Source: Strongyloides papillosus
Taxonomy: Eukaryota > Nematoda > Chromadorea > Rhabditida > Strongyloididae
DNA: 64,000 nucleotides
Direction of reading: 5' to 3'
Assembly (NCBI GenBank): GCA_005656395.1
Contig: SRSI01000074.1
Span: forward strand, 744,001 to 808,000
Of this stretch, positions 9,929 to 23,277 are shown in pieces. The first letter of the stretch is position 1, and each line of letters begins with the position of its first letter. The notes under the pieces were generated by a model. That model made no database searches, was not told the DNA's origin, and worked only from the letters and a program-made list of their open reading frames with translations. The translations under genes were made by a program, and so were the position numbers.

Positions 9929-11395
9929 ATGAGCTGTAGTTCCAAGAATTCTAATTATATGCCAAAGCCTCCATCAATATTAGTCTACACGAATGATGAT
10001 GTTGAAAAATTTAATAAAGTCAATGATTCTATTTTAAAGGTAATTCCTTCAGATACTTATACAACAAGACATATTGATACAGATACACTAAAAAAATCCA
10101 ATTGGATTGAATCATCAACAAAGTGTTTAGTGTTGTCTGGTATTGATAAGCTAGATCAAGAAAGTATTGATTCTATAAATAACTTTATTAAAGAAAATGG
10201 TAAAATAATAATTCGAGATTCAAAGTGTGAAGAGTTGTTCGAAAATAATAATATTATAAATGATGAGAATAAAAAAATTGATGAAGTGTTACGTGAAATT
10301 GGCTTAGATATAGATTTAAGGAGTGAAACAAAAAAACTCACAACATCATATTTAATTAGTGATAATGACGAACGGATTTTTGATATTGTTGGATTAAAAT
10401 TCTCTGAAAAGCTAGGAAGCAAACCCAAAATCTTAATTACATCTCAAAGAGATGGTAGTGCTGACGGAAAAGAAATTGAAACAACTGAAGATCTTTTGAA
10501 TGTCAAATTATCAATGAAGAAAAAAGAGATTCCCCATTTTAACAGAAATGAATATTTTACAAGTCTTCATACAGAAAAATTAGGAAGATTACTACTTCAT
10601 TCAGATGTATGTACAACAACACTAGATATAAATAACGCTTTACTTGCGGCATTTCCAAAAAATACATCACCAATTGTTGTGACTGCAAATTACCAAACAT
10701 CAGGAATAGGTAGAAGTGGTAATCAATGGATTTCTCCTAAAGGTTGTCTTATGTTTTCTTATAATTATGATATTTCATCAAATTCATTTTTAAGTAAAAG
10801 AATAACATTTGTTCAACACATTCTCGCTGTAGCAATAGTTGATGCTATACATGCTTTAGTTGATGTTGAAGATTTACCATTAAAAATTAAATGGCCAAAT
10901 GATATATATTGGGATAGAAAATATAAAATGGGTGGCATAATTGTAAAATGTTCAATTGTAAGAGATAATTTTAGATGTATAATGGGAGCTGGTATAAATA
11001 TCAGTAATGAAAAACCAACTGTTTGTTTGAATCAGTTTTTAAGAGAGTTATATGGCATAGAATTAAGTTTAGAATTGGTATTAGCAGAAATTATGAATAA
11101 ATTTGAAGAGCATGTAAAAATATTTCAGGAATATGACTATGAAGCGTTTCTTGAAAATTACTACAAATATTGGCTTCATAAAGATGAAGAAGTTTTTGTT
11201 AAAGGAGTATCTGTTGGTGGAAGTGATATTGATAATGATGATAAACTTAACGAAAATTGTTTCATCAGGGGAATCAATGAATTTGGATATTTAAAAGTAC
11301 AAGGTAAAGAATCTGGAGTTAGTTTTTCCGTTTCTGATGATGGTAATACTTTCGATATGATGAAAGGACTAATTAAAACAAAATCTAATTACTAG
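9929..11395 (+). CDS. HLCS: Biotin-protein ligase / holocarboxylase synthetase
   Basis: Intronless, 488 residues. It makes biotinyl-5'-AMP and attaches biotin to a lysine of acetyl-CoA, pyruvate, propionyl-CoA and methylcrotonyl-CoA carboxylases. The catalytic BirA/LplA domain spans about 215-420: the biotin/AMP loop TSGIGRSGNQW (257-267), PLKIKWPNDIYW (317-328), the catalytic-lysine segment KMGGIIVK (Lys333) and GAGINISN (353-360). A C-terminal BPL domain follows. Residues 15-170 look like the poorly conserved N-terminal domain of metazoan HLCS that regulates substrate access. The loop reads GIGRSG rather than the commoner GRGRRG, a moderate change. C. elegans has a single such gene, bpl-1. 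A T-rich tract ending in TTTTTTTAG lies about 35 bp upstream of the ATG and might be a trans-splice site. Confidence 0.95.
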   Translation: MSCSSKNSNYMPKPPSILVYTNDDVEKFNKVNDSILKVIPSDTYTTRHIDTDTLKKSNWIESSTKCLVLSGIDKLDQESIDSINNFIKENGKIIIRDSKCEELFENNNIINDENKKIDEVLREIGLDIDLRSETKKLTTSYLISDNDERIFDIVGLKFSEKLGSKPKILITSQRDGSADGKEIETTEDLLNVKLSMKKKEIPHFNRNEYFTSLHTEKLGRLLLHSDVCTTTLDINNALLAAFPKNTSPIVVTANYQTSGIGRSGNQWISPKGCLMFSYNYDISSNSFLSKRITFVQHILAVAIVDAIHALVDVEDLPLKIKWPNDIYWDRKYKMGGIIVKCSIVRDNFRCIMGAGINISNEKPTVCLNQFLRELYGIELSLELVLAEIMNKFEEHVKIFQEYDYEAFLENYYKYWLHKDEEVFVKGVSVGGSDIDNDDKLNENCFIRGINEFGYLKVQGKESGVSFSVSDDGNTFDMMKGLIKTKSNY

Positions 11396-12778
11396 AAAAT
11401 ATTTTAGCAAAGACAAATAAACTTATTGTGGAATTTTTCTACCTCATTGTTATAATAAATATTTTATTTTAATAAATTACGCGTATATATTGTCTATTTT
11501 TATATCCAGAATATCTTATCGTTTTATTTTTTGTGTTGTAATTTATCAGTCTTTACAACTGTTAAAAAAACATAGATTTTTAAAGAGAGGTCGGTGACAT
11601 TCAAATTTTAATAACATTTGTAATCTTTTTACGATTAAAAAAGTATTACAGTATAAGTATGGATAATTCTTGGGAATTTAATTTAATACATTTTTTATTA
11701 TGTCAGATTTTTGATCAAAATTTGTACTTTATGGTATTAAAAATTTTTTATGTTCTAAAAGCTATAAATTATATCTTTTTAAATTTGCAGTTAATTAGCA
11801 GATTAATAAAATATTAACTGTTTTTAAGAACTTTACTAAAAAATGTAATTTTGACATTTAAATAAATACTAAATCATATTTGTCATTTCAAACTAGTGTA
11901 TTTTTCCCATAAATTTTTAGCTTTCAATGATACGAATGATCTTCAAAAAATATTAATTTATTGAACTTTTCTATACACACCCTACAGTAATAAAAAATAA
12001 CTTTTTATAACAAAAAATAATCTAATAAACAGCGATGAAGATAATGTAAATAAATTGAAAAATGTTTACTTATTTTTACTTATTTGTATCATTAAACGCG
12101 AAAAATGTTAATAAGAAAAAGTGCAATCATCAATGATCAAAATAATCTTTATAATAAAGAATCTAAAAATGTATTTAAATGGCAATTAAAAGTTATACTA
12201 TCATAATTATCATTGATAATACATGAATTCTTAATAAATGATTTAATTTTTTGTGAAAAAATTTTAAAAACATATAAAATTGCATAAAAATATTTATTAT
12301 TATCAACATCAAGTATAAATAAAAATGAAATAAATTTAGAAAGTAGGAAAAGTAATTTATCAGAATTATAACATCTAATTAGGCTTGTAAATTTGTGCAA
12401 AATGAACTAAAGTTTATTTCACTGATTGTTTTTAAAAATATAATTTTATCAATTTACATGACATCATAAAGTTTGATAACAGAAAATTATTTTATTATAA
12501 ATATTTTTTTAAAAGTGACTGGTTTTTACATAAAAAATGAAACAATAATTACTAATGATGAATCAATTTTTTTTATTTAATATGACATAGTTTTCATTTT
12601 GATCAATGAATAAATGATAAATTGATAAAAATTTGAATTACAATAATAATAAAAATTACTTTATAACTTTTTTATGAATATTTTTCAGTACAAAAATAAT
12701 ACTTTTACTAAATATAAAAAATTTTCAAAGACATTATCTAGATGATTGATATGACAATAATTGACTTGAAAAAATGAC
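11396..12778. other. Intergenic, no gene seen
   Basis: About 1.4 kb of A/T-rich DNA with convergent gene ends at both borders (biotin-protein ligase and the cysteine-rich protein). The short ORFs here are lysine/leucine-poor-complexity frames of A/T-rich sequence with no family resemblance. I see no RNA gene or long repeat. Confidence 0.55.
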
Positions 12779-13662
12779 TTATTTACCAATTGCTGTTGTA
12801 GGTAAACATCTTCCAAGTTGACAAGTATATCCAATTTGACAGGAAGATCCTAATGCACAAGCTAAAAAATAATAATATAAGAATAAATATAAATATTACT
12901 TACGTGATGTAGAATGTAAAAGATTTCTTTCACAAATACCATTAATACAGTAATATCCTATTGGACATGGGGCTCCTGAACTACATGCTACAAAGAAATA
13001 TAAATATATTAATTTTACACATACATTGAGTGGTAAATGTTTCTTGTGAACCGGCATATGCTACATTACTTTTTGAACAAAATCCATTAACACAGATTTC
13101 TGTATTTAAACAGTCTTGCACCATTTGGCATGGTCTTACTCCAGAAATTGTTTCACCAATTCCAGTAGCTAAAGCATTTGATGTTTGTCCATAACCAGTA
13201 TACATACAACGCCCACCTTGGCATGATTGGCCACTAAAACAAAATTATTTTAAAAAATTAAATATCGTTTCTTCTAATATACCTATAACAATCATCAACA
13301 TCGGTACAAACTTTGTTAGCATTTAATGTATCCATTGTTCCGATACCACCTAAACCATTTAATGAATTAAATCCTCCCATGGAACCTAAAGATCCACTTC
13401 CATAACCAAGGAGATTATTTTGGCTATTCATACAAACGCCATTCATACAATAACTACCATAACTACAAGATATATATCGGCACATATCACTACTATAACC
13501 TCTTAGAACTGATAAAAAATTACTTCCTAAGAATTGTGGTGATATACTAAAATAAGATTGTTAATAAAAAATAGTTGAATAATTTTTTATCCATGATATA
13601 TAATATTACCTCAAGATATAATTGTATAGTAAAAATATTTCTAGTGTTAACAAAATTTTCAT
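12779..13662 (-). CDS. Secreted cysteine-rich protein with five four-cysteine modules
   Basis: Five small exons (13662-13610, 13546-13283, 13233-13025, 12987-12904, 12861-12779) join in frame to give 230 residues. A hydrophobic N-terminus ([17 protein letters not shown]) is a likely signal peptide. The mature part has five repeats of C-x(4-5)-C-x5-C-x4-C, each with Gly in the last spacer: [71 protein letters not shown] and [18 protein letters not shown]. Gly/Ser/Asn-rich linkers separate the first three modules. Modules 4 and 5 start just after phase-1 introns, so exon 4 (84 nt) is a symmetrical single-module exon. The pattern is EB-like and typical of nematode cuticle, pharyngeal or secreted proteins; I do not assign a function. 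The gene is flanked by long non-coding stretches. Confidence 0.8.
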
Positions 13663-16600
13663 TGTATCAAAAAATTAAAAATAACAATTTAAAAATATAT
13701 ATATTTTGAATATAAATAAATATATATATTTATAAATATATATTATTATAATAATCAACCTTTTAAAATAATTATATTTTTTCTATTAATTGTATTGTTG
13801 CATAATTTTATATCTAACAAAAGTTTTCACCAATTTTTGAGGTTAATATCCTTTTAACTGTTACAATAATACAGCTTAAAAATCATACTTATATGTCATA
13901 GAGCAAAATTGTATATTTTTTCATTTTGTACTTGATCAACATTATAATTAACCCTCATACAGTTACCTCTTTTACCATTCTATGATCCTTTTTTTTAATT
14001 CGAGAGTCTATGTAAATGGCCTTGAAAAACACAATGTAAAGCATTAAATTATTAATAAATTCAATTTTAAAATATTACAATAAATTTATACTAAATTGTT
14101 TTCACATTATTATTTTAGTCAAAGGTTGATAACAATAATTAGAATTTTTCATGGAACAAATGTTACAAAACAAGATAAAGCAGATTTTGATAATAAAAAA
14201 GATATTGTTTAAATATATGTTTCTATAAAAAGATTTTTTTGTATAAAAGTTATTAATTCTAGTGTTATGAATTATACTTTGTCAATGAGTAATATTTGTT
14301 CCTTATAATCTTATGATTTATAAACTAACTTTTTAAAATATATAACCATACAAATGGTTTAAAAATAAAAATATCAATTAACATATATGCAATTTTCAGA
14401 GATAGTTAGGCAATCATAAAAGTTACCTAACTTTGTTCTATGATTCGTGGTTTATTTTTTTAATAATAGGTATATTTTTTCAAAATATATGATTTAAAAA
14501 TATAACTATGCACTGTAGAAAACGAGAATTAATTTGAAATTTAATAACGTGTTTTATTATTATTAAAAATTTCATCTTCATCACAAAAAAATTTAATGTT
14601 TGAAGAAAATAATATTAAAATAGTACATGAATAATTGTAATTTTTTATTTGATTGGAATTTGAAGGTTAACCTGGTTATATATGAAAAAGACTACTATGG
14701 TTTTTATGTACAAAATTTAAGTATAATACCACTAAATTACTTTTTTTTGTTGTTTTTTTAGAAATCAACACAGTGAAGAAGAAAAAAATTTCTAAATATA
14801 TTAAAATGATACATCTTATTTTATCTCAATAAATGTATACCATAATAGAACCAATTGTTTTATTTATATTATTAGGTTACTAAATTATTCTTACATTTTC
14901 CATAAATTAAAAATTAACCATTAAAAAAGAAATAATAATATAATTTGTTTATTTTATATTACATATTTCTAAATGATTAGATGGAAACTAATTATTTTTA
15001 TAATTATGGTATTTTTTATTGTAAATTATCTAAAATTTACACTTATATCATAACCATGCTTTCAGTATTTTTATGATTTAAAAAAACAATAATACATAAT
15101 GATACATTTTACCTCATTAAAATTCTTTAAACTTAAATTTTATATAATGTTTTCTTTTTCAACAACTGTTTGATACGAAAATTCATCATTTTCGATTATT
15201 TTCACACTACATTTTTGTCATTCATGAAAAGTAGACAAATTATTTAATATATAGTTTCACTTTTTATTTTCTTTTCCTATTATTAATAAATAATAATGTA
15301 GCTTTGAATGAATGAAATCTAAAAATAATTTATCGAATCCTTGATCTTTTACTATTTGTAGGTAGATATATTGTTTGCTTCAGTTAAACAACAAGATAAA
15401 AGGCAATTCTCTATTAAATTATGTTTTTTTATGTATGTTTGAAGAAAGAAAAAAATTGTTCAATGGTATGTGATAAAAAAAATAAGATAGGAAGACATTA
15501 ATTGATCTGTATTTTTTACACAAAACAAACTTTAATTATATTATTATTAGCATTCCCTTATTTTTCTTTGATTTGTTTATTTGATAACATCCCATGTTGT
15601 TTGGTTTTACTTTATTAAGAAATACACAATTAAATTTTTATTTTTTGTAGTTGGAATTTTTACCTTTAAAAGCTTCTCAAGTTTAAATCTAAAAATTTTC
15701 TGTATTACTAGAAAAAAGTGCAGATTCTATTAGTACTAAGAAACTTTTATATATTTATTAGGATATACATCTTTTAGATTACTATTTATTAAACAATAGA
15801 TGATGTCACTTTAAATAAATGATCACTATCTTATATTAAAATTAAAGGCATATATTTCCATTAAATATTGTTGATGGTTCCGTTAATTCAACTAATTAAT
15901 AAATTTACTTGATCATTATATATATTAACGTACTAACAATTTCTGTTTTCTCTAAATTTTTATTTATAAAATCTTTTTAAATGGTATGAAAAAATTTACC
16001 ATTTATTATTTATTTATAATAACTTTAATAATAACAACATTTTTTACAATTTGTGATTTTTAGGTAAAAAGTTACCACAATGTAATAAAACTATGTAAAT
16101 AATTTTATATGTTTCACATTTAATATATTTTTTAACTTAAACATTACCACATTTTTAAACGTAATATTGTATTTATTAAATGGCATACGTTTTAAATATT
16201 TTAGTTTCTAAAGTTACAAATTTACTTACTAATATTATTTTTTTGTTGTCGTAATATTAATTTTTGTTAGAGAATAAAACAACCCACAATTTTGATATTA
16301 AATATCATGGTTGAAACATCTGATACTAATCATCTTTTTAATTTACCCAAACTTTGACGACTGTATCTTATCAAAAAATTTGACTTTACTTTTTATAAAT
16401 TTTATGTCATACCACTGTTCCAGAGATCTAAAATAATATCTTTTAAACATTCAGCCAATGTCATTTAAATATAATTTCTTTTATTTTCTACAATTTGTTT
16501 TTAATTTTAATTAATTTTTAATTTTTTGAAAATATAATTGAATAAGATTTATAAAATCAAGTTAATAAAATAGATTTTATAAAAAATTGGATAAAAATTT

Positions 16601-16873
16601 TATCTATTGTTATTTTATTTCTTTTTATACTAATTATCACAGTATAGTTGAGTAAATTCACGTAATTTGCATGATTAAAATGTTTATAAAGATGTATCTC
16701 TTCTGGAAATAGTTATTTTAATATATTTAACTTTTTTGTAATATTAGAAATTTTTTGCATTACCCAAATATTTTTTTGTTGATTTTTATTATTTTTTTTG
16801 ACAGATTATTTTCTATATATATACGCATATATCTAGATAAGTTTATTAATTAAAAATATTTTTAAAAGAAAAT
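13663..16873. other. Long intergenic region, no gene seen
   Basis: About 3.2 kb between divergent genes: the cysteine-rich protein reads left, the GPCR reads right. It is extremely A/T-rich. I find no exon-like frame, tRNA or long repeat. The only local structure noted is a pair of interleaved 7-bp inverted repeats at 14404-14445. It probably holds the promoters of both flanking genes. Confidence 0.5.
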
Positions 16874-18634
16874 ATGGTTCTTAATTCTAATGTTACAACG
16901 TCTAATACAACGAATTTTCCAAATTTAATTTCATCAACAGCAACTAGTTTGTTGGATCATTTGACGACAAGTAGTTTACCTAACATAACTCAAATTGTGA
17001 GAACTGAATGTTTTGTAAATATTTCAAAAGATGAAAGATCTGACCTTATTAAGGTTTGTTTTTTTTTGTTATGTTAAATTGATAGAAAATTATTTTGTTA
17101 TAGGAAAGACATGCAGCAAAATTAGAAGATATATTTAGACGTTATTATGGATGGTTGCCACTACCGTTTACTATCATAGCAACAGTATTGACATCACTTT
17201 TTTTAATTTCAACATACAGAGCAATTAAACAACAAAGAGTTTCAAGAAAATGTTATGTTTTACTTTTTAATAGATCAATTGGTGATTTGATTTGTTGTAT
17301 AAGTAATTTTGTTGTTATTGGTTATTGCTTATTGTCAACTAGAGTTAATCGAGATGTTGTACCAGCTATAGATACATTTTTTATTGGATCATTTTGGGCA
17401 GGAATGGTATCATATGTTTCATTATCACTTCTTAAGCTTTATGCGGTCTCAAGACCATTTAGCTATAGGAATAAAGTTACGATGAGAAAAGTTATTTATT
17501 TAATAATGCTTAGTTGGATAATATTTCTTTTTATGGTTATTTATGCCCTTACTATAACAGCAATGGTTAAAGTTCCATATTTAAACGCATTAACAAAATG
17601 TAGAATGGAAACTTGTCTCCGTACTATGTATAGGAGTAGAAACTTTCTTACTATTATTGTTTACTTTTTTACATTATTTACATTCTTTGGAACCTGTAAG
17701 TTTTTTTTTTAAATTTATAATAACAGTAAATTATATTCTTAATTTACAAAAACAGTAATGTTTTATATTTTTGATTGCAACTTATTAAGGTTTTCCTCCG
17801 ATAATTCTGTTTTTTCTAAACTATAGTAATATTTAAAAATATTTTGAATTACATGTTTTGAATTCGAATACCAATGTCATGGTTGTTTTTAGTTACATAT
17901 CAAAATCACTATGTTTAAAATAAAAACAAGTAATAATAGATCAGTTTATTATTATAAATCAAAATATTTCATGCAATCAAAAATATGATATATTAAATTT
18001 TTCTTATCATTCTTTTTTAGTATTATATGTAAGGAAAGCTAGAAAATTTGTTAGTTCCTTCAACAAAAAAAATAGTAACAATAAACAGGTTATGAGTACA
18101 AGATTCCCATTTTGGAAGTTATCATTAAATGTAGCTACTTTTGCAACAATGCATGGATTTTATGTTTTATGGGCAATTTTACTTCAATTAAATACTGATC
18201 AATGTTATTTCCAAAAACATTTAAATCAAATGATGATGTATCTGGGTTTTGTTAGATTATCACTTGTAATAAGAATATGTGTTGATCCACTATTAACATT
18301 TATAACAGACTTCCAAATGAGAAGATCACTATACAATGTTCTTGGTATAAATGGAAAGATTAATCCACTTAGTTCACAGAAAAATATGATTAAGAAGAAT
18401 GGTGAAGAAATTGAGGATGACATTAATTCATCTGAATATTTGGACAAATGTAAAATTTCAGTTTCTTTGACTGGTACTACTGCTCTAACAAATGAGTCAT
18501 CTTTAAAAGTAAAAAATAATGATGAAAACATTACTGACAGTGTAAAAATAGATGAACCATTACATGAAGATGTCATTGAAGTTATTAAAGAAGAAGATTT
18601 ACCGGACACCATCAAAAAAGAACATAAGGAATAA
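16874..18634 (+). CDS. Rhodopsin-like (class A) G-protein-coupled receptor, orphan
   Basis: Three exons (16874-17053, 17104-17695, 18021-18634) give 461 residues. The first 60 residues are Ser/Thr/Asn-rich with several N-glycosylation sequons (NVT, NTT, NIT, NIS) and form the extracellular N-terminus. Seven hydrophobic segments follow. TM2 carries the Asp of the NRSIGDL motif. After TM3 the DRY region reads YAVSRPFSY, where Arg-Pro-Phe is the usual start of the second intracellular loop. TM7 has DPLLTF in place of NPxxY. The C-tail (about 380-461) is hydrophilic, rich in Ser/Thr and acidic residues, and contains many possible phosphorylation sites. Family membership is clear from topology; the ligand and subfamily are not. 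The second intron (325 nt) is long for this genome. Confidence 0.82.
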
Positions 18635-19222
18635 AAAAAACTGTAATAATGTTATTTAAAAATTAATATTTTATTATCCATCATTATTTAGTGCCATCAG
18701 AAATATGTTTAATTACTTTTTTTTCTTAAAAACAATTAATATTCTCCTACTGTATCAGTAGAAAAAAGTGGAACTTGTTATGATTAAAAAGGAAAAAAAC
18801 TATTATTTTATTATCAGTAAGAATATAACTTGACTATACAATTATCTTCATTATATATGTACATACATATATTCTATTTGTTTATATTTTTGGACGAGGT
18901 ATCATAAATAATTATATAATATTGTTGATACAGAATTATTTTAAATAAAATTATTAAATTAAAAATTTTTAACTATCAAAAATTTGATACATGAGAAGTT
19001 ATGTGCACATGAAAAATACGCATCCACGCATCAATGTGTATATCAGTAATAATTTTATGTGTAGAAGAATTATGACCTAATTATAGCATCCGTTTATCTT
19101 TTATTAAATACATTCTGTAACACCATCACCTTCTTTTAATCAATTTTCAAGTTGTCGACAGCCCTATAATCTATAAAAGTTGTCACTTATAGATTAAATC
19201 TTTATTTTCTTGTTTTCAAGTG
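18635..19222. other. Intergenic between GPCR and CRAL-TRIO/GOLD gene
   Basis: About 590 bp on the way between two plus-strand genes. It is less A/T-rich around 19000-19180. TGTTTTCAAG ends two bases before the next ATG and could be a trans-splice acceptor. No gene seen. Confidence 0.5.
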
Positions 19223-20503
19223 ATGGTTCAAAATAATATTTCTCAAAATGATAAGGCAAAAATTGATGAATTAAGGAAATTAGTAGAAAATGAGGTATGT
19301 TTGCTTGATGACTATTAATCTAATTATATTTTTAGTTAACACCATACTATGATACTGATTTTAATTTGTTAAGATGGCTTCAAGGACATGATTATAAACT
19401 TGATATTATCGTACCAAAACTTAAAAATCACCTTTTATTTAGAAAAAGTAAATGGGATCTTGATCGTTTGGCAGAGCAACCTAGGGAGTTCCCTGTTCAT
19501 GAATATTGGCCAGCTGGTTACACTGGTTCTGCCGTAAAAATACCTAATGTAATTGTTAATGTTGAACAGACTGGTGTTAATGATTTTTGGGGACTCTTAC
19601 ATACATACCCATTAAATGATATTCTCAAGGCAAGATGTCATGATCTTGAGATGATGTTAAAATTGGTAATGGATGAGGAAAAAAAAACTGGTGAAAAAAA
19701 TTCTATCCTTTATATTTTGGACCTTTCAAATATAAAGTTTGATTTAAGATTAACAACTTTGATGACCGGAGCATTATCAGCAAGTACGTTTAAAGTATGG
19801 AAAATAATTTTATAATATATTATAGTTTCTACATTCATGGCTGATCATTACGTTGAATTAATTCATTCATTTGTATTAGTTGGATGTCCATCATTTATAA
19901 CAACTTTATGGAATATCGCTAAACCATTACTTCCAGAAAGAACTAAAAATAAAGTTAAAATATTAGGTAGTCATACATGGAAAGAAGAAATACTTGACAT
20001 GGCTATCCCAGAAACTTTACCAACATTCTGGAATTGTGATGATAAACAAATATTTTTGGCAGATGTAAAAAGACCAAAACACGTTGATGAAAACAACTAT
20101 TACAAAGGATCATTACAGCCAACTGATAAGATACAGTTATTTTCAGTTCCTGCTGGGAAAGCTAAATCATTCACTATCAAAGCAAAAAAAGATCAAAAAA
20201 TTAGATGGTTTATAGAAACAGATGGTCATTTTACTTATGCTATTTACTGTACAGAAAATGACAATGAAAATGACGTAGAAAAAATGAGAAATGCTTATCC
20301 ACGTTTTAATGTAATTTTATTAAAATTAATTTTTCTGACTTCTTTAACGTTTAATTTAGAAAGTTCCCGGACCAACATGGGTACCATTAACCGATGAAAT
20401 AATAGCTCCACTAACAGGAACATATCACTTTTGGTTTAGTAACGAACATGCCTGGTTTCATAATCTTAAAATTAAATATATACTAGAATTAAATGATTCT
20501 TAA
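19223..20503 (+). CDS. CRAL-TRIO and GOLD domain protein (SEC14-like, CTG family)
   Basis: Four exons (19223-19294, 19336-19783, 19826-20310, 20360-20503) give 382 residues. Such proteins bind and transfer small lipids (phosphoinositides, tocopherol-like molecules) in the cytosol. Residues 24-60 (LTPYYDTDFNLLRWLQGHDY) are the CRAL-TRIO N-terminal helix bundle. About 85-255 is the lipid-binding CRAL-TRIO fold, with YILDLSNIKFD and, across the third exon start, STFMADHYVELIHSF and PLLPERTKNKVKILG, both strongly conserved in the family. The last 110 residues are a GOLD beta-sandwich ending in GTYHFWFSNEHAW-type sequence. C. elegans ctg-1/ctg-2 and vertebrate SEC14L proteins share this layout. 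The 42-nt second intron begins at GTACGT; using that donor restores the family sequence across the junction, which decided the model. Confidence 0.92.
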
Positions 20504-21034
20504 TGTTTGCAATGACATAAATTTATTCCTTAATTATAAATTTCTTTTGATTAATAACAATGCTGAATTATAAAATGAATTATTAAAAGTACAACTAAAT
20601 TGTGATTAATTTAACGCATTACTATTTGTATAAAAACACCAATATTCATATGACTTTTTTAACTTTCTAACTACTAATTAATTTTCGTTGTTTGAACATA
20701 TTTCATGTTATTCTATAAATAACTACAAAATATTACTTTATTGATAGAAAAAGTATACCACTATGTTACTCAACAAAATATTTTTACAAGTTCTTCAATT
20801 TTGTTTTTGCAAAAAAAAACGACATTAAACACATATAAAATTTAGGTTATACTTACATAATTAAACAAAAACATAATTTATAGTAGTAAAAGATTAACAA
20901 AATTATTGTCAATACTTATAAGTAAAACGTCGTAATATGTCATATTGCAACTAATACGTATAAAATATTTAACAAAAATATTCAACAAAACGTAAAACGA
21001 GATAACATGAGTAAAGAACACTTTATATTTAAGT
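20504..21034. other. Convergent intergenic region
   Basis: About 530 bp between the 3' ends of the CRAL-TRIO/GOLD gene (+) and PRMT1 (-). A/T-rich, with poly(A)-signal-like sequence on both strands. No gene seen. Confidence 0.55.
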
Positions 21035-22110
<1,076 letters not shown>

Positions 22111-22326
22111 CCTGATCTTGGAAAAATGAATAGAAACAAGATAATTAAAATAAAATCACCGATGATAACTATCCACCGCGTACAGTACAAGTAGACAAGA
22201 CGTCGTCACAAGACAGAAATTGGTGTAGTGTCTAATAGAAAACCTTTTATGGTAAGAAAAAAAAAACAAATCAAATTTTATGAGATATATAATAGATGAA
22301 AATTAATTAATGAATTTAAGATTTAG

Positions 22327-23138
22327 TTAATTTTTACGTTTCTTAGTTTTTGGTTGACAATATTTCTCTTCTAATTTCATTATCATATCCTGCCCACGTT
22401 TTCTACTTCTTTCAAGGATCATGTCCTCCAAACTTTTTTCCTCCTTTCTATTTTTCATTATCTCTTCCAATGCCTTTTTACTTTCAACTTCTTCTTTTTC
22501 TTTACGATCCTTCATTTTTGCAATTTTAGCTTTTGTTAAAGGCTTCCATTTTGGATATTTCTTTAGTATTCCTTCTTCAATCATTCCGTTTATAAGAGTC
22601 ATGAGATCTTCAATATTCGAGACATCGTAATTATAAGTGTGCTCTATGATCTTGTTTAAATCTCCTTTATGTTTATTATAAGCATCCATAATATCTTGCT
22701 TCTCATCTTCAGAATTAGTGTATGTTCTTAAGAATTCTACAATGTCTTCTAGAGAAACTGGTTTAAAACGTTTTTTCCAGACAGAAACCCAATCATCAAC
22801 ATTGTCGTCATCCTCTCCAGTGAAACCACTCTCGTCATATGCTTTTTTACTATCTTCTTCCCCAAGGATATTGTAAATTTTTGAAATGATTTGAAATTTA
22901 CATGTTGCTGTTTGTCTGGTACTCTCAGACTTCTCAAGAAATTTGTCAGGATGATAAAGTAAAGATTTTTTGTAGTAAGCTCTTTTTACTAAAACATAAT
23001 AAAGTATAAAAAAAAATTTAATCAATATAACAAACCATCATTAGTTGTTAATTCTGTTTTGTTTTTTGGGTCAAGTCCTAGGATGGTATATAAATCAGTC
23101 GAACCAAAATTAGTCTCACAATCTTCTTTAAAACCCAT
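22327..23138 (-). CDS. DNAJC9: J-domain protein DNAJC9-like (nuclear histone/HSP70 co-chaperone)
   Basis: Two exons (23138-23036 and 22988-22327) give 254 residues; human DNAJC9 has 260. The J domain starts at DLYTILGLDP (about 14-23) and carries the HPD tripeptide at 47-49 (YHPDKF), which stimulates HSP70 ATPase activity. DNAJC9 also binds H3-H4 dimers. The intron interrupts the J domain. Residues 95-170 (LEDIVEFLRTYTNSEDEK, DAYNKHKGDLNKIIEHTY) match the DNAJC9 helical middle region. The last 80 residues are a charged coiled coil ending in a basic, nuclear-localisation-like tail (PKTKKRKN). C. elegans dnj-23 is the likely counterpart. An acceptor-like TTTTTACTTTAG lies about 19 bp before the ATG, as expected for a downstream operon gene. 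Confidence 0.92.
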
Positions 23139-23277
23139 ATTTCTTCGCCTTGCAAAGCTAAAGTAAAAAAACACAATGTAGTTCTAACAAGAAAATGATA
23201 ATCGAAACACAACCGCGCAAAAACAATTGGAAAATAGTGTCTTCAAAAATGTATTTATTAGTAAAAGTATCAAGAGT

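Noticed and set aside
12149..12400. 83-codon minus-strand frame
   Set aside because: Low-complexity A/T-derived sequence with no family resemblance, signal peptide or splice context.
16334..16358. Sequence resembling the nematode SL1 spliced leader (TTTAATTTACCCAAACTTTG)
   Set aside because: It differs from SL1 by an insertion and two substitutions. It is not followed by a GT donor at the right place, a clear Sm site or an SL-RNA fold. Treated as chance.
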